NCBI GenBank assembly: GCA_900758075.1
Contig: CAAEQF010000184.1
Span: 1 to 6,894 of the forward strand
DNA from: Coriobacteriia bacterium
GTDB taxonomy: Bacteria; Actinomycetota; Coriobacteriia; Coriobacteriales; QAMH01
Direction of reading: 5' to 3'
Length of the DNA: 6,894 nucleotides
This document shows positions 4,987-6,894 of this stretch, piece by piece. The notes under the pieces were generated by a model. It searched no databases, had not been told where the DNA came from, and saw nothing but the letters and a program-made list of their open reading frames with translations. A program made the translations under genes and the position numbers. Position 1 is the stretch's first letter. Every line of letters starts with the position of its first letter.

Positions 4987-6402
4987 ATGTCAGAGAAGAA
5001 AAGGACACAGGTCGACGACATCGATCGCAGCATGTACGACTTCCACTACGACGAGTCCGACCAAGAACACCTGGAAGCGGGCCTCACGCCCGAAATCGTG
5101 CGTGAGATCTCCGAGAAGAAAGACGAGCCCGAGTGGATGCTCGAGCACCGCCTGAAGTCGCTCGAGATCTACAACAAGTTCCCCGAGCCCGACTGGGGCC
5201 CCTCCATCGAGGGCCTCGACATGGACAACATCGTCACCTACGTCAAGCCCCCGACAGAGCAGCAGGCCAGCTGGGACGACGTCCCGGACGACATCAAGAA
5301 CACCTTCGACCGTCTGGGCATCCCCGAGGCCGAGAAGTCCTACCTCGCCGGCGTCGGCGCACAGTACGACTCCGAGCTCGTCTACCACTCCATGCAGGAT
5401 TCCGCGGCCCAGATGGGCATCGTGTACTCCGGCATCGAGGAGGCGCTGCACGACGAGAAGTACGAGGGCCTCATCCACGACCACTTCATGAAGCTCATCA
5501 CGCCTTCTGACCACAAGTTCGCCGCACTGCACGGCGCCGTGTGGTCGGGCGGCTCATTCGTGTACGTCCCCAAGGGCACGAAGCTCGACTACCCCCTGCA
5601 AAGCTACTTCCGCCTCAACGCCAAGGGCGCGGGCCAGTTCGAGCACACGCTCATCATCGTCGAGGACGACGCGAGCCTGCACTTCATCGAGGGCTGCTCG
5701 GCACCCAAGTACAACGTGGCCAATCTCCACGCCGGCGCCGTCGAGCTGTTCGTGGGCAAGAACGCGCACCTGCGCTATTCCACGATCGAGAACTGGTCCA
5801 AGAACATGTACAACCTGAACACCAAGCGTGCCACCGTCCAGGAGGGCGGCGACATCGAGTGGATTTCGGGCTCGTTCGGAAGCCATGTCGGCTACCTCTA
5901 CCCCATGTCGATTCTGAACGGCCGCAAGGCGCGCGCGAGCTTCAACGGCATCACGTTTGCCGGCGCCGGCCAGAACCTCGACACGGGCTGCAAGGTCGTC
6001 CTCAACGCACCGGAGACCTCTGCATCCGTCGAGACCAAGTCCATCTCCAAGGACGGCGGCGTGTCGACCTTCCGCAGCTCCATCGTGGCAACGCCCAAGG
6101 CGGAGGATTCCGCGGCGTCCGTCTCGTGCCAGTCGCTCATGCTCGACGACCGCAGCCGCTCCGACACCATCCCCGCGATGGACATCCGCTGCAAGAACAT
6201 CGACGTCGGGCACGAGGCGACCATTGGCCGCATCGGCAACGACAAGGTCTTTTACCTGATGAGCCGCGGCATGAGCGAGGAGGAGGCCCGCACGATGATC
6301 GTCAACGGCTTTGCCGACCCGGTCAGCAAGGAGCTCCCGCTCGAGTACGCCGTCGAGATGAACAACCTCATCAAGCTCGAAATGGAAGGGGCGATTGGTT
6401 AA
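4987..6402 (+). CDS. sufB: Fe-S cluster assembly scaffold protein SufB
   Basis: A 471-residue cytoplasmic scaffold subunit on which the Fe-S cluster is built, working with SufC and SufD and receiving sulfur from SufS. The sequence shows the family's N-terminal helical part, then the long beta-helix core with EGCSAPKYNVANLHAG (235-250), TGCKVVLN, and VSCQSLMLDDRSRSDT (379-394). The C-terminus carries GHEATIGRIG (408-417) and FYLMSRGMSEEEARTMIVNGF (422-442). Cys381 and Glu410 have the same 29-residue spacing as E. coli Cys405 and Glu434, the residues tied to cluster assembly. Cys237 in EGCSAP is probably the counterpart of Cys254. Length is normal and there is no intein, unlike mycobacterial SufB. 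The ATG at 4987 has AAAGG nine bases upstream that overlaps the sufC stop. The TAA is directly followed by the sufD ATG, so the genes form one transcript. Confidence 0.98.
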   Translation: MSEKKRTQVDDIDRSMYDFHYDESDQEHLEAGLTPEIVREISEKKDEPEWMLEHRLKSLEIYNKFPEPDWGPSIEGLDMDNIVTYVKPPTEQQASWDDVPDDIKNTFDRLGIPEAEKSYLAGVGAQYDSELVYHSMQDSAAQMGIVYSGIEEALHDEKYEGLIHDHFMKLITPSDHKFAALHGAVWSGGSFVYVPKGTKLDYPLQSYFRLNAKGAGQFEHTLIIVEDDASLHFIEGCSAPKYNVANLHAGAVELFVGKNAHLRYSTIENWSKNMYNLNTKRATVQEGGDIEWISGSFGSHVGYLYPMSILNGRKARASFNGITFAGAGQNLDTGCKVVLNAPETSASVETKSISKDGGVSTFRSSIVATPKAEDSAASVSCQSLMLDDRSRSDTIPAMDIRCKNIDVGHEATIGRIGNDKVFYLMSRGMSEEEARTMIVNGFADPVSKELPLEYAVEMNNLIKLEMEGAIG

Positions 6403-6894
6403 ATGGAAGCACGCACTCTCAACAACGTGAGCGCAATGCCCGCTCCGACCTGGCATTGGCTCCACATGAACGACGCGACGGTCGAGGTCCCCGAGGGGCT
6501 CGACGCCGCGAGCGACTTTACCATCGATGCTGCCGAGGGCACCGCAGGCGCGTTTGACGCCGCGATGGACGCGGCCCAGAAGGCCTGGGATGCCGAGCAC
6601 GAGGGCTACGAGTACCAGCGCAACTACACCGACGAGCAGGCCGAGAAGCTCGGCGGCACATCGCTTTCGGCATACCAGCAAGGTGTCGACGAGGTCGAGG
6701 CCTCCAAGGACCTCGCGCGCATGTTCGAAATGGGCATGGGCGGGGACGCCACGGCATTCCTGCGCGAGGTAGCCGGCACCGCACGCGTCATCGAGGCCGA
6801 GCGAGGCGAGCACGCAAGCGCATCCGTCCGCATCGCGGGGCTCGACGGGCACGCCAACGTCGTCGCGCTCGACATCGTCGCCGCGGCAGACAGC
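6403..6894 (+). CDS. sufD: Fe-S cluster assembly protein SufD, N-terminal part (cut by window end)
   Basis: An open frame of 164 codons begins with the ATG immediately after the sufB stop and has no stop before the window ends, so only the N-terminal portion is seen (full SufD proteins are usually about 380-430 residues). Residues 7-23 contain N-N-V-S-A-M-P-A-P-T-W-H-W-L-H-M-N, which fits the PTW-W-L-x-(V/M)-N opening common to SufD proteins of this type. The rest is an acidic, helical region and then the start of the beta-helix (about 150 onward). The key residues shared with SufB lie beyond the window. GGAAGGGG about 11 bases upstream, inside sufB, may serve as the ribosome site, with coupling from sufB termination. 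SufD pairs with SufB and SufC and is linked to iron supply to the scaffold. The call relies on position plus this motif; a SufB paralogue is the only realistic alternative. Confidence 0.88.
   Translation, partial: MEARTLNNVSAMPAPTWHWLHMNDATVEVPEGLDAASDFTIDAAEGTAGAFDAAMDAAQKAWDAEHEGYEYQRNYTDEQAEKLGGTSLSAYQQGVDEVEASKDLARMFEMGMGGDATAFLREVAGTARVIEAERGEHASASVRIAGLDGHANVVALDIVAAADS

Noticed and set aside
4987..6402. Intein or frameshift in sufB
   Set aside because: The 471-codon frame is continuous and colinear with SufB, including the motifs where mycobacterial inteins insert.
5541..6557. Plus-strand frame of 338 codons inside sufB running into sufD, and a 432-codon minus frame opposite sufB and sufD
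   Set aside because: Both are shadows of real genes; the first is Arg-rich out-of-frame translation and neither shows a known motif.

Overview
The window reads as ordinary chromosomal DNA from a GC-rich bacterium. The best guess is an actinobacterium of the class Coriobacteriia. This rests on strongly G/C-ending codons, good Shine-Dalgarno sites, and a suf cluster ordered sufC-sufB-sufD with an Rrf2-type regulator upstream. In the high-GC Actinomycetia the usual order is sufR (ArsR-like)-sufB-sufD-sufC, and in Bacillus it is sufCDSUB. The taxonomic call is inference, since no rRNA or other marker lies in the window.

The layout is two blocks that diverge from a 180-base intergenic region at 4024-4203. 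To the left, all genes are on the minus strand. In transcription order they are an Rrf2/IscR-like regulator (4023-3571), a LemA-family protein (3363-2809), a large four-helix DUF2207 membrane protein with a polyglycine tail (2761-785), and two tandem thioredoxins (651-340 and 324-16). To the right, on the plus strand, are sufC (4204-4974), sufB (4987-6402) and the first 164 codons of sufD (6403 onward). The sufD frame is still open at the window edge.

The right block is the core of the SUF iron-sulfur cluster assembly machine: the SufC ATPase and the SufB/SufD scaffold pair. The divergent Rrf2 protein carries three cysteines in the IscR-like region, so it probably senses Fe-S status and controls suf transcription, and possibly its own, from the shared intergenic region. 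In the left block, LemA and DUF2207 proteins are a recurrent but poorly understood membrane pair. LemA has a recognisable promoter with a perfect TATAAT -10 about 40 bases before its start. The two thioredoxins, about half identical to each other, follow the pair and may be co-transcribed with it or be served by a weaker promoter in the 133-base gap.

I see no mobile element, CRISPR array, tRNA, rRNA, prophage or strong rho-independent terminator. I do not see a new biological system. The points most worth checking are the altered ligand spacing of the Rrf2 regulator, the repeat-rich suf promoter region, the linkage of thioredoxins to LemA/DUF2207, and two hairpins with matching stems before the first thioredoxin.
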